The notes under the pieces were generated by a model. It saw only the letters and a list, made by a program, of their open reading frames with translations, made no database searches and was not told where the DNA came from. The position numbers and the translations under genes are program-made. This document shows positions 18,688 to 27,141 of a stretch of DNA of 64,000 nt, one piece after another (the first letter of the stretch is position 1; every line of letters begins with the position of its first letter). The DNA lies in contig JAEXRL010000006.1 in the NCBI GenBank assembly GCA_023440825.1, forward strand, positions 39,577 to 103,576, in the 5' to 3' direction. Origin of the DNA: Pseudomonadota bacterium. Lineage in GTDB: Bacteria > Pseudomonadota > Gammaproteobacteria > Burkholderiales > Burkholderiaceae_B.

Positions 18688-19508
18688 TGCAATCGATACG
18701 CGATGGAATGCGGCGTAGCCCTTTGCCACGACTGGAGCAGTACATGCTCTGGGAGCAAGTGCTGCAAGTAGACAGAGTATGGTTAATTGCCCACGATACC
18801 GATGTGCTTGAGCCTGAGCAGGTGGCGGCTTATCTTGCGCTAGAGCAACGTCGTCAGCAAGGCGAGCCTATGGCTTACTTAATTGGGCAGCGGGAATTTA
18901 TGGGACATATGTTTCAGGTGAGTCCCGCCGTATTAATCCCCAGGCCCGATACGGAAGTTTTAGTGCAGACGGCCTTGCAGTTGATACAAAATGTTCCTGA
19001 ACCACGTATTCTGGACTTGGGTACAGGCAGTGGCGCTATTGCCATTTCTTTGGCTTTAGCTCGTCCTGATGCGCAGGTTTATGCAAGCGATGTAAGTGCC
19101 GAGGCCCTGCAGGTGGCGCAATCAAATGCCCAGCGCTTATGCGGGAAAGTCGAGTTTTGTGCAGGGAATTGGTACGATGCCATAGTGGGTCACGCTGCAT
19201 TTGATCTGATCGTTTCCAATCCGCCTTATATTGCGGCCGACGATCATCATTTGGTGCAGGGCGATATACGATTCGAGCCACGTGGTGCTTTGACTGATGA
19301 AGCCGATGGCTTGAGTGATTTGCGTGTCATAATTACACAGGCGGCCGATTATTTACGCGATTCCGCCTGGCTGTTGCTAGAGCATGGTTGGGATCAAGCG
19401 CTGGCTGTGCAGGATTTATTACGGCAGGCTAATTATCTAACTATTCACACTTATCAGGACCTGGCCGGTATGGACAGAGTTACTGGTGGTCAAATTTCAA
19501 CTTCCTAG
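18687..19508 (+). CDS. prmC: Release factor glutamine methyltransferase
   Basis: A 273-residue SAM-dependent N5-glutamine methyltransferase that modifies the GGQ glutamine of RF1 and RF2. Seen: N-terminal helical release-factor-binding domain, [13 protein letters not shown] and [14 protein letters not shown] motif [10 protein letters not shown] (110-119), and catalytic NPPY (178-181). It overlaps prfA by one base. Normal length for the family. Confidence 0.96.
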   Translation: MQSIRDGMRRSPLPRLEQYMLWEQVLQVDRVWLIAHDTDVLEPEQVAAYLALEQRRQQGEPMAYLIGQREFMGHMFQVSPAVLIPRPDTEVLVQTALQLIQNVPEPRILDLGTGSGAIAISLALARPDAQVYASDVSAEALQVAQSNAQRLCGKVEFCAGNWYDAIVGHAAFDLIVSNPPYIAADDHHLVQGDIRFEPRGALTDEADGLSDLRVIITQAADYLRDSAWLLLEHGWDQALAVQDLLRQANYLTIHTYQDLAGMDRVTGGQISTS

Positions 19509-19521
19509 ATACGAGTGCATC

Positions 19522-19848
19522 ATGAGCGACGTTCAAGACTTCATCCGTGAGACGGTTACCGATAATACGGTAGTGCTATTTATGAAAGGTACGGCCCAAG
19601 TACCTCAGTGCGGTTTTTCTGCACGTGTTATTCAAATCCTGCGTGCGGTGGGCTTGCAGCAAGTTGTCACCGTCAACGTGCTGGACGACGACGAAGTACG
19701 TCAGGGCATTAAAGACTTCTCTAACTGGCCTACCATTCCTCAGTTATATGTGAAGGGCGAGTTTCTGGGAGGCTCGGACATCGCTACGGAAATGTACGAA
19801 AACGGCGAACTGGAAACCCTGTTGCGCGAGGTTGGGGCAATCGAGTGA
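19522..19848 (+). CDS. grxD: Monothiol glutaredoxin (Grx4 type)
   Basis: A 108-residue CGFS-type glutaredoxin (motif at 30-33 within [13 protein letters not shown]). With BolA proteins it carries [2Fe-2S] clusters and helps iron-sulfur delivery. Also seen: [19 protein letters not shown] with the cis-proline and glutathione-binding residues. The start at 19522 gives the typical [10 protein letters not shown]; a frame open from 19486 overlaps prmC. It overlaps ubiX by four bases. Confidence 0.96.
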   Translation: MSDVQDFIRETVTDNTVVLFMKGTAQVPQCGFSARVIQILRAVGLQQVVTVNVLDDDEVRQGIKDFSNWPTIPQLYVKGEFLGGSDIATEMYENGELETLLREVGAIE

Positions 19849-20435
19849 GTGCTCCAAAGCGGCTGGTGATAGGCATGACCGGGGCCACCGGTGCGGTGTA
19901 CACAGTGCGCATGCTGGAGCTATTGAGGCAACACACTGATATAGAAACGCATCTGGTGATATCGCCTGCGGGTGTACTGAATATCAAGTACGAGTTAGAT
20001 CTGACGCGTCAGCATATTCAGGGATTGGCCGATCATGTCCATAACTTTCGGGATGTGGGCTCGGCGTTAGCCAGTGGTAGTTTTCCTACTTTGGGTATGC
20101 TGGTTGTGCCCTGTTCCATGCGAACCTTAGCCGCTGTCGCGCACGGTTTGTCGGATAATCTGATTACCCGTGCTGCCGACGTCACGCTTAAAGAAAGGCG
20201 GCGTTTACTCATGATGGTGCGAGAAACGCCGTTCAACTTAGCGCATTTGCGCAATATGACGGCAGTGACTGAAATGGGCGGTATTGTATTTCCGCCCATG
20301 CCAGCGTTTTATTTACGCCCACAGTCCATGCAGGACATGGTGGACCATACGGTGATGCGTGCGCTGGATATGTTTGATATCTCGGTTCCAGGCGAACGTT
20401 GGGACGGCAGTCAAACAGCAAACCTTAAGGTCTAA
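19845..20435 (+). CDS. ubiX: Flavin prenyltransferase UbiX
   Basis: A 196-residue enzyme that attaches a dimethylallyl group to FMN, making the prenylated flavin used by UbiD-type decarboxylases in ubiquinone synthesis. Seen: [20 protein letters not shown] flavin-binding start, [20 protein letters not shown], the [17 protein letters not shown] phosphate-binding region and FPPMPAFY. It begins with GTG at 19845 inside the grxD stop (GTGA overlap). Its last four bases overlap the convergent kinase gene. Confidence 0.96.
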   Translation: MSAPKRLVIGMTGATGAVYTVRMLELLRQHTDIETHLVISPAGVLNIKYELDLTRQHIQGLADHVHNFRDVGSALASGSFPTLGMLVVPCSMRTLAAVAHGLSDNLITRAADVTLKERRRLLMMVRETPFNLAHLRNMTAVTEMGGIVFPPMPAFYLRPQSMQDMVDHTVMRALDMFDISVPGERWDGSQTANLKV

Positions 20436-22204
20436 GGTCTAGCCTGTAGGTCGATCACAATAGCTGTAGCATTATCGGGTGCTCCGCCTTCTACTACTGC
20501 ATGAATAATGGCTTGCGCTGTTTCTTGTGGGGTATGCGTGTTTTGATGCAGGGCATAGTAGTCCTTGCTTGTCAGGGTTTCTGCTATGCCATCGGAGCCC
20601 AAAACCAGAAATAGATCGTCCGTATGTCTGGCTAACTGTACGATCTCTGCGTTGTGAGTGAGCACCTGAGCGTACTGTAATACACCTAAGGCGCGTGATA
20701 GAGCAATGCCGTTGTGTGGTTTGGTTTCGTCTAAAAATACGCGTACAGGCCCCCATGGCACCTCTTCACCACTATCCAGTATTTTGTTTTCCCTGCCTAT
20801 ATAAGCGCCTTGTTGCATAAGTCGCAGTGCTTCCATGGGCTCGTCTGGGTGATGCGCCAGTACGAGTGGAATAGCAGTGTAATAAGGGGCGCAGGCATGG
20901 CGTCTGAATAGCCAAGCAGGAGAGTCCCCGGCCCATGCTATATGCATATGAGTATCGTCCACTATTACGACGGTGGCCGTTGTGCCACATTGAATGGGTG
21001 GGTCCATACGACGTAAGCGCGCCTGTGTGCTAGAAAAAGCGTCTTGTATCAGTTCAGATATAGGCGTAGAGGGGTGTGTATTGAGTTGATGTGTGAGATA
21101 CAGCGGCAAATACCAGGCCGCATACTCGCTGCTGCGTGCCCCAAGCAAGCCATCAAAGACGGCGGCTATGTGCATGCCCTCATGAGAAATCAGGGTGGCG
21201 CAGTCTTCCATGCTCTGGCGCACTTTTCCCTGTGTGCGGGCGATACCCATGTTGGGGGAGACCTGAGCCATGGTAGTGGGCGTTTTGCTGACAAGCTGTT
21301 GTTCGGGGGCGGCACATAAAGACGTCAGTGTTTGGACTATATGTGCAAAGTCGGGGCGCGCATCAGGACTGTGAGCCCAGCATTGTTGTGCAAGCTGATG
21401 TAGCTTTGGGTCAGGGTGTTGCCAGACAGGGCGTCTGCTGTCATGTGTGACCTGAGTAATAAATGTCTGCTTATCGATTGAGCCCGGTAAGCCGGTCGCT
21501 ACATTTGAGTAGGCGCGAGCTCTATGGCTAATTTCGTATATCAAAATGCCAAATGCGTAAACATCCACTGCATGCATATAGGCTTGCTCTAGGAGCAGTT
21601 CTGGCGCTTGGTGAAACAAGGAGCCTACGGTAGTGTGGAAATAACTGTGTTGAGCTAGGTAGGCAGAGCGGTCAAAGTCGGCGATCTTGACGCGGGGTGC
21701 GCGATGGGTCTGTGTATGAGCCAGAGTGTCACATACCAATACGTTTTCTGCTTTAAGGTCCCGGTGCACAATATCTCTAGCATGTAACAGCTGCATGCCT
21801 AGAGCTATTTGCAGTAGGAGGTGATAGGTATATTGCGAGCAATCCGGTGTGACTCCTGCTCTGGCTTGACGCATCAGATATTGGTCTAAGGAGCCTCCCT
21901 TGGCATGTTCTAGAACTTGGATAATGTGCTCGTTAGCCACACTGAGTGCCGGCATACCCACCCAAGCAGGAAACGGTTCTTGCTGTTGAGCGAGCAAAGC
22001 ATAAATACTGATTTCATTAAAACTAAGCTGGGCTTTCTCCCAGTGATTGAATTTGTAGATGACATCAGCGTGCTCGTCCTGACTGACTAACCACCCTTTG
22101 TTGGGTAATCGTCGCCCCTGAGCGGGAGGGCTGTTAAGCTGCAAGGGCATAGTCAGTAGCTTAGGGACGGTAGGCAGGCTTAAGGTAATAGAGGATTGAG
22201 GCAT
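20432..22204 (-). CDS. Fused Ser/Thr protein kinase and PP2C phosphatase
   Basis: A 590-residue protein with a eukaryotic-type kinase domain (about 35-297) followed by a PP2C-type phosphatase (about 316-588). Kinase: probable ATP lysine at 51, partner Glu64, HRDLKAEN (147-154) with catalytic Asp149, and APE (200-202). The metal-binding DFG is DFD (176-178), and no glycine-rich loop is recognisable ahead of Lys51. Phosphatase: FDG near 350, LGSDGIAE and GGAPDNATAIVI metal-site motifs. There is no membrane helix, so it is cytosolic. It starts 15 bases after the OFA transporter gene stop, last in an fdh-HPP-transporter-kinase unit. Activity and targets unknown. Confidence 0.9.
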   Translation of the reverse strand: MPQSSITLSLPTVPKLLTMPLQLNSPPAQGRRLPNKGWLVSQDEHADVIYKFNHWEKAQLSFNEISIYALLAQQQEPFPAWVGMPALSVANEHIIQVLEHAKGGSLDQYLMRQARAGVTPDCSQYTYHLLLQIALGMQLLHARDIVHRDLKAENVLVCDTLAHTQTHRAPRVKIADFDRSAYLAQHSYFHTTVGSLFHQAPELLLEQAYMHAVDVYAFGILIYEISHRARAYSNVATGLPGSIDKQTFITQVTHDSRRPVWQHPDPKLHQLAQQCWAHSPDARPDFAHIVQTLTSLCAAPEQQLVSKTPTTMAQVSPNMGIARTQGKVRQSMEDCATLISHEGMHIAAVFDGLLGARSSEYAAWYLPLYLTHQLNTHPSTPISELIQDAFSSTQARLRRMDPPIQCGTTATVVIVDDTHMHIAWAGDSPAWLFRRHACAPYYTAIPLVLAHHPDEPMEALRLMQQGAYIGRENKILDSGEEVPWGPVRVFLDETKPHNGIALSRALGVLQYAQVLTHNAEIVQLARHTDDLFLVLGSDGIAETLTSKDYYALHQNTHTPQETAQAIIHAVVEGGAPDNATAIVIDLQARP

Positions 22205-22219
22205 ACTTAAGGGGCGACT

Positions 22220-23872
22220 TTATTGTAATAACATCAGGGTTTTTTCTGCTGTGAACCAGACTCCCCAGAGCAGGGGGATGCCTACCGCCGCCCAGGCTAG
22301 CAAGGCAGCCATGTCTAGACGACCTTTTCCAATGCCGGCACTAGAGGGTTCAGTGCTTGTGCTGGTGGAAGTGGTTTGCAGCTTAGCCAGTTCTTGCTCT
22401 GACATAAACCATTTGTTGTTTAATGGGCGGACTAAGGCGTTGGCTAATAGCCCTAGGACGAGAAAGCCTGCCAAAATGTACATGGTGAAATCGTACACCT
22501 GGGCGCGCGGCACACCTGCTGAAATTTGTGCTTCACGCAAGTAATTCACCACAACCGGTCCGAGTACGCCAGCGGTCGCCCAAGCTGTCAATAATCGTCC
22601 GTGAATGGCACCCACAAACTGGGTGCCGAAGATATCAGCAAGGTAAGCAGGCACCGTAGAGAAGCCGCCGCCATACATAGACAAAATGACGCAAAATACC
22701 GCGACAAATAGAGTCTGGCTACCCATGTGCGCCAGTGTAGGGACTAGGGCATAAAGCACGATTCCCAGGGCAAAAAAGATAAAATAGGTGTTTTTGCGTC
22801 CCAGACGATCCGAGGCAGAAGCCCAGATTAAACGCCCCCCAATATTAAACAGGGATAATAAACCTGCGAAGCCAGCCGCAATCGCGGCGATTTCCAGTAG
22901 CTGTCCATTGTTCAGCTCGGTAAATGAGAGTTCTGCTTGACCTAGCAGTTGCCCGGCAAAGATTTCTTGCAGCATGGGGGAGGCCATTCCTATTACCCCT
23001 ATACCTGCTGATACATTCAGGCATAGCACTAGCCAGATAAGCCAGAACTGTGGTGTTTTATGGGCGTCCCGCACATGTACATGACCTTGTGTGATCATGC
23101 TCTGCGATTGCTCTTGAGTGGCGGGTGCAATCCACCCCTCGGGCTGCCAGTTGTCAGGCGGTACGCGATAGCCCAAGGCACCACACACCATAAAAATAAA
23201 GTAAATGCCAGCCATCACAACGAAGCTTTGCCACACCCCGACCGAGGTGGGGGTAGCAAAGTGCTGCATGAGCAGGTCCGCTAAAGGAGCGCCGATCATG
23301 GCTCCGCCGCCAAATCCCATAATAGCCAGGCCGGTTGCCATGCCGCGACGATCAGGAAACCATTTAATTAGCGTGGAAACTGGTGAGATATAACCCAGTC
23401 CTAAACCTATGCCGCCAATAAAGCCTGAGCCTAGCCAAAGCATCCATAATTGGTGCAGCCAAATTCCTAGGGCGCTAAAAAGCATGCCTCCACACCAGCA
23501 AAAAGCGGCGACTAGACCAGCTTTGCGTGGTCCTGCTCGTTCTAGCCAGCCGCCCCAGATAGCAGCCGATGAACCCAGTAGTACAAAAAATAGGGTGTAA
23601 ATCCACCCCAGATCTGAGATTCTCCAGTCGCACTGGGTGCTGAACAGGGCATTGAGCAGACTTTGGTCTGCGCATACGACTGAGCTATGAATGCCTATGG
23701 CTTGAGAAAGAGGGAGCCAGAAAACGGAAAAACCATATGCCATGCCTATGCATAGGTGAATGGCTAGGGCGGCGGGGGGAACGAGCCAGCGATTGAAACC
23801 AGCTCTGGCTACAATGCGTTGACGGCTAAGAAATGGAGCGTGTGCTCCTGGATATAGGGATGTCTGATTCAC
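22220..23872 (-). CDS. OFA-family MFS transporter (oxalate/formate antiporter type)
   Basis: A 550-residue major-facilitator protein with about 12 helices. The start region HLCIGMAYGFSVFWLPLSQA and GLGLGYISPVSTLIKWFPDR are typical of the OFA family, which includes the oxalate:formate antiporter. The middle and tail are longer than the roughly 420-residue prototype, with an insertion around residue 235-260 and an extra C-terminal helix. It starts with GTG 23872 behind AAGGAG. Its position downstream of formate dehydrogenase and HPP genes supports a small carboxylate (formate, oxalate) as substrate; this is inference. Confidence 0.88.
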   Translation of the reverse strand: MNQTSLYPGAHAPFLSRQRIVARAGFNRWLVPPAALAIHLCIGMAYGFSVFWLPLSQAIGIHSSVVCADQSLLNALFSTQCDWRISDLGWIYTLFFVLLGSSAAIWGGWLERAGPRKAGLVAAFCWCGGMLFSALGIWLHQLWMLWLGSGFIGGIGLGLGYISPVSTLIKWFPDRRGMATGLAIMGFGGGAMIGAPLADLLMQHFATPTSVGVWQSFVVMAGIYFIFMVCGALGYRVPPDNWQPEGWIAPATQEQSQSMITQGHVHVRDAHKTPQFWLIWLVLCLNVSAGIGVIGMASPMLQEIFAGQLLGQAELSFTELNNGQLLEIAAIAAGFAGLLSLFNIGGRLIWASASDRLGRKNTYFIFFALGIVLYALVPTLAHMGSQTLFVAVFCVILSMYGGGFSTVPAYLADIFGTQFVGAIHGRLLTAWATAGVLGPVVVNYLREAQISAGVPRAQVYDFTMYILAGFLVLGLLANALVRPLNNKWFMSEQELAKLQTTSTSTSTEPSSAGIGKGRLDMAALLAWAAVGIPLLWGVWFTAEKTLMLLQ

Positions 23873-23967
23873 AGCTGCTTGTCTCCTTCCTTGTGCTAAG
23901 GGTGCTTAGCGCTGCAGGCGTTTGATTCTGTGTCAGCGGCATTGTGCGCCGCGGCCACCTGCTTCGC

Positions 23968-24432
23968 TCAGACGGGGTAGGCCCGTTTGGAAATCAGTTT
24001 GTGGTACAGCATGGCGATGAGCACTAAGGCAATGGTTCCTAATAAAATGGGCAAAAATAAAAAAGACCAGCCTGCGCCAGCCATAATCACAACGAGAGGT
24101 GTGCCGCCAGCGGGTGGGTGTATCGTATCGGTGAGCTGCATGATGGCGATAGCCAAGCCCACGCTGATACTGAGTGCCAGTAAACCGTTACCCAGTAAAA
24201 ACAGAACAATAAGTCCTGTTAGGGCAGACAGAAAGTGTCCACCTATCACGTTTTTAGGTTGGGCAACTGGATTTTGTGGTAGTGCAAATAGCAGCACACA
24301 ACTGGCACCAAACGGCGCGATTAGCAACATAATTGATTGTGTGCTGGAAAGCAGTGCAAGAACTCCAATCGCTAAAGCACCTCCTAATCCGGATATCAAA
24401 GCTACCCTTGTTCTGCGCGTAACCTCATTCAT
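23968..24432 (-). CDS. HPP-family integral membrane protein
   Basis: A 154-residue protein with four hydrophobic segments and the family signature TIHPPAGGTPLVVIMAG, at about residues 103-119. Plant and cyanobacterial HPP proteins have been linked to nitrite transport; most bacterial members are uncharacterised. It sits between fdh and the OFA transporter on the same strand, so a role in moving a small anion such as formate is a fair guess, no more. Confidence 0.85.
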   Translation of the reverse strand: MNEVTRRTRVALISGLGGALAIGVLALLSSTQSIMLLIAPFGASCVLLFALPQNPVAQPKNVIGGHFLSALTGLIVLFLLGNGLLALSISVGLAIAIMQLTDTIHPPAGGTPLVVIMAGAGWSFLFLPILLGTIALVLIAMLYHKLISKRAYPV

Positions 24433-24472
24433 AGGGTTTTTGTCTCAATACGTGTTGTAGTGGATATGAGTA

Positions 24473-24496
24473 CCACTCTGCCTTGATGCAGAGTGG
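24473..24496 (-). terminator. Hairpin between fdh and HPP genes
   Basis: A perfect 9-bp stem (24473-24481 with 24488-24496) 15 bases past the fdh stop. It lacks a T run, so it is more likely an mRNA-stabilising or partial-termination element within the operon than a full stop. Confidence 0.4.
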
Positions 24497-24511
24497 CAGG
24501 GAAAAGCCCGT

Positions 24512-25714
24512 TTAGATTTTCTTGAATTGGGCAGCTTCTTCTGAGCCACCCGTAGCATTTCCTTTTGAGTAAGAATGGGCACCCACACCGGCTAGGTTGC
24601 CGCCTTGGACGATCAAGTACTCATCACGTATTGGGCGACCTTCAAAGTAGCATTCCAGAATCTCGCGTGTGCCGGCGGCGTAGCGTGCTTGAGCGGACAG
24701 CGAAGTGCCCGATATATGTGGTGTCATGCCGTGATGTGGCATGGTGCGCCAAGGGTGGTCTTGGGGGGCGGGCTGCGGAAACCAGACATCACCAGCGTAG
24801 CCAGCTAACTGTCCAGACTCCAGGGCCCGAGCAATGGCGTCGCGATCGCACAATTTGCCCCTTGCGGTGTTTACCAGATAAGCACCACGCTTAAACAGTT
24901 TCAAGGTTTCGTCATTAATCATGTGTTCGGTTTCAGGGTGCAGTGGGCAGTTCAGTGTGACCACATCGCAAGCCTGATACAGCTCTTCGCGTGTTGCGTG
25001 CCAAGTTAGGCCCAACTCTTGCTCGACAGATTCGGGCAGTCTGTGGCGATCTGTGTAATGCAGGTGCATATCAAAAGGCTTCAGACGCTTTAATACAGCC
25101 AGTCCAATACGGCCTGCGGCTACCGTTCCGACGTGCATGCCCTCTACGTCGTAGGAACGCTCTACGCAATCGGCAATATTCCAGCCACCCTTTAGTACCC
25201 AGTTATAAGAGGGGATGTAGTTGCGGACCAATCCCAGAATCATCATCACCACATGTTCTGCAACGGAAATAGAGTTGCAGTAGGTAACTTCGGCGACGGT
25301 AATTTCGCGATCAATAGCGGCTTGCAGGTCGACGTGGTCAGATCCTATGCCGGCTGTTAGTGCCAGTTTTAATTTGGGTGCTTTGGCAATACGCTCGGCA
25401 GTCAGGTAGGCCGGCCAAAAGGGTTGAGAAATAATGACTTCTGCATCGTGTAGATGCTTTTCCAGCTCAGAGTTGGGGCCATCTTTGGAGGAAGTCACGA
25501 TCAGTTCATGCCCTAGTGACTCTAGGTACTTGCGTAGTCCCAGCTCGCCGGAGACTGAGCCCAACAAGGTGCCTGGCTGAAAATCAATGGCCTTAGGGCT
25601 GGGTAGGGTTTGTCCATCGGGGTACTGATCGATAGTAGGTAGATCGTCCCGAGCATAGCGTGTGGGGTAGCCGGTAACGGGATCATCGTAGAGGACGCAA
25701 ACGACTTTAGCCAT
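24512..25714 (-). CDS. fdh: NAD-dependent formate dehydrogenase
   Basis: A 400-residue D-2-hydroxyacid-dehydrogenase-fold enzyme that oxidises formate to CO2 with NAD+, without metal. It matches the Pseudomonas-type enzyme in length and motifs: TAGIGSDHVDL, TYCNSISVAEHVVMMIL, cofactor loop VGTVAAGRIG, Asp in HYTDRHRLP (selects NAD+ over NADP+), catalytic Arg in NTARGKLCDRD, and His in TPHISGTS. Cytosolic. It is first in a likely operon with HPP, OFA transporter and kinase/phosphatase. Symmetric ATAGAC/GTCTAT boxes lie 150-240 bases upstream, next to a LysR gene. Confidence 0.96.
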   Translation of the reverse strand: MAKVVCVLYDDPVTGYPTRYARDDLPTIDQYPDGQTLPSPKAIDFQPGTLLGSVSGELGLRKYLESLGHELIVTSSKDGPNSELEKHLHDAEVIISQPFWPAYLTAERIAKAPKLKLALTAGIGSDHVDLQAAIDREITVAEVTYCNSISVAEHVVMMILGLVRNYIPSYNWVLKGGWNIADCVERSYDVEGMHVGTVAAGRIGLAVLKRLKPFDMHLHYTDRHRLPESVEQELGLTWHATREELYQACDVVTLNCPLHPETEHMINDETLKLFKRGAYLVNTARGKLCDRDAIARALESGQLAGYAGDVWFPQPAPQDHPWRTMPHHGMTPHISGTSLSAQARYAAGTREILECYFEGRPIRDEYLIVQGGNLAGVGAHSYSKGNATGGSEEAAQFKKI

Positions 25715-25795
25715 GTATCTTCCTTTTCTAGATTAAGAGGCAACAAACCTGATCTTGTAGATGGAAGGAGCTAGGGTAGAGCAATAGGCGTGTTT

Positions 25796-25821
25796 ATATC
25801 AGCCCGAGTATGGGCTTATAT
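25796..25821. promoter_or_regulatory. Inverted repeat upstream of fdh
   Basis: ATATCAGCCC (25796-25805) is mirrored by GGGCTTATAT (25812-25821) with one mismatch, 80-110 bases ahead of the fdh start. Candidate operator or leader hairpin. Confidence 0.35.
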
Positions 25822-25867
25822 TAGCGCGCTTATTGCAGTCTCCTTTTTTGTGCCTCAGTTAAATGAG

Positions 25868-25955
25868 GTGTCTTATAATAGACACTAGACACATTAGCTA
25901 TCGTTTTTACTTAGGTCTAATGGGTAATTTTTAATTATTCATAGACGTTGTCTAT
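25868..25955. promoter_or_regulatory. Cluster of ATAGAC/GTCTAT palindromes upstream of fdh
   Basis: GTGTCT-TATAAT-AGACAC (25868-25885) is a perfect palindrome, followed directly by another TAGACAC. ATAGAC-GTT-GTCTAT (25941-25955) is a second perfect palindrome with the same half-site. The ATAG/CTAT core fits LysR-type boxes. The LysR gene just upstream (25988-26914) is the obvious candidate regulator of fdh. Confidence 0.5.
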
Positions 25956-25987
25956 TTGTGCGCTGCGTCATGGTTTTGGTTTTTTCT

Positions 25988-26914
25988 TTAATTTATATGA
26001 CGGCTAGATAACCACTGCTGGAACTGGTGCTCTAAATTATACTTTTCTGAACACGCTAATAAGGCGCGCGTCATAGGAGGGTGTGGGGTACGCGCAGATA
26101 ATATCAAGCCAATTTGTTGCTGGGGTGTGGGGGCGATCATCTCGTGTAGAGCGATGTTGTCAGACTCTTGCAGCACTAAAGCGAAGGTGTGAGGCACGAT
26201 GGCACACCATTTTCCGCTACGTAAGTGTGAAATGACTCCAAGGAAAGAATTACTGACAATGCCGGGTGTAAGGTGTACACCAGCTTTTTTGGCGATATCA
26301 TTTAGAATTTGCCGATGCTGCATATCATCGGTTAATAAGCATAGTGGCTGTTTTATTATTTCCTGCCATGGTATTTTGTTTTTCTTGCTTGGTATGTGTT
26401 TGTCGTTGCAAGCAAATACATATTTTTCAATATATATAGGTATGCTATTTAAGTTGTCTGATTCTTCTTTGTTTAAATAACTTATTCCAGCGTCTATGTC
26501 GTAATTGTCTAATGCTTGCTTAATTGTTTTTGAGGTCATGGATCGAATTTCTATTTTCGCCATGGGGTTTTCAATTTGGAAAATTTCAGAAATAAAGGCA
26601 ACAGATAGCATGGCGGTAGGAATGACTCCTAGGCGCAAGGTTCCCGTTTGGCCTTGGTGTTCAGTGTTCAGCTCGTCTAGCAGGCTGTCATAGTTGGCTA
26701 AAATCTGACGCCCCCAGTGCAGGACTTTTTCACCTTCAGATGTGAGGCCCATAAATCGGTGACCACGCTGAATGAGTGCCGTTTCTAGATCCTCCTCTAG
26801 TTTTCGTATAGCGATCGATAAAGTAGGCTGAGTAACGTGGCAAAGTTCCGCGGCTCGTCCAAAATGTTCTTCCTCTGCTAGGGTGACAAAGAATTTCAGG
26901 TGCCGTATTAACAT
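25988..26914 (-). CDS. LysR-family regulator, probably of the fdh unit
   Basis: A 308-residue LysR-type regulator: MLIRHLKFFVTLAEEEHFGR winged-helix start, QPTLSIAIRKLEEDL recognition helix, then an effector domain. The DNA encoding residues about 120-200 is clearly more A/T-rich than neighbouring genes, giving many Lys, Asn and Ile residues (KKNKIPWQEIIKQ); this could reflect transfer or relaxed selection. It lies 273 bases upstream of fdh on the same strand, with LysR-like palindromes between. Control of formate genes is inferred from position. ATG at 26914-26912. Confidence 0.92.
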   Translation of the reverse strand: MLIRHLKFFVTLAEEEHFGRAAELCHVTQPTLSIAIRKLEEDLETALIQRGHRFMGLTSEGEKVLHWGRQILANYDSLLDELNTEHQGQTGTLRLGVIPTAMLSVAFISEIFQIENPMAKIEIRSMTSKTIKQALDNYDIDAGISYLNKEESDNLNSIPIYIEKYVFACNDKHIPSKKNKIPWQEIIKQPLCLLTDDMQHRQILNDIAKKAGVHLTPGIVSNSFLGVISHLRSGKWCAIVPHTFALVLQESDNIALHEMIAPTPQQQIGLILSARTPHPPMTRALLACSEKYNLEHQFQQWLSSRHIN

Positions 26915-26944
26915 ATAGTCTCCTGCCTGATTTTAGTTATATTT

Positions 26945-26968
26945 CGCTATGCTCCCATATATATAGCG
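26945..26968. promoter_or_regulatory. Possible autoregulatory LysR box
   Basis: CGCTAT (26945-26950) and ATAGCG (26963-26968) form an inverted pair 12 bases apart, about 30-55 bases ahead of the LysR start. They share the CTAT/ATAG core of the palindromes upstream of fdh. Confidence 0.35.
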
Positions 26969-27016
26969 ATATCGCAAAGCGTGGTCTTGCCAGGCTTTTT
27001 AGGGAATTACGAGACA

Positions 27017-27060
27017 GAAAAAAAGCAGAGCAAGCGTGTTGCCACCTTGTGGTGGCTTGC
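27017..27060 (-). terminator. Terminator after ttcA
   Basis: On the minus strand past ttcA, GCAAGC...GCTTGC encloses a CCACC/GGTGG inner stem and is followed by TCTGC and seven Ts. Likely end of the folB-ttcA transcript. Confidence 0.6.
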
Positions 27061-27141
27061 AATACTCGTCAATACACTAGCGCATATCTGCGGCGCTACC
27101 CGTAGGCTAGGGTGGAACCGCAGAATTTAGGTGCCCTTGCT

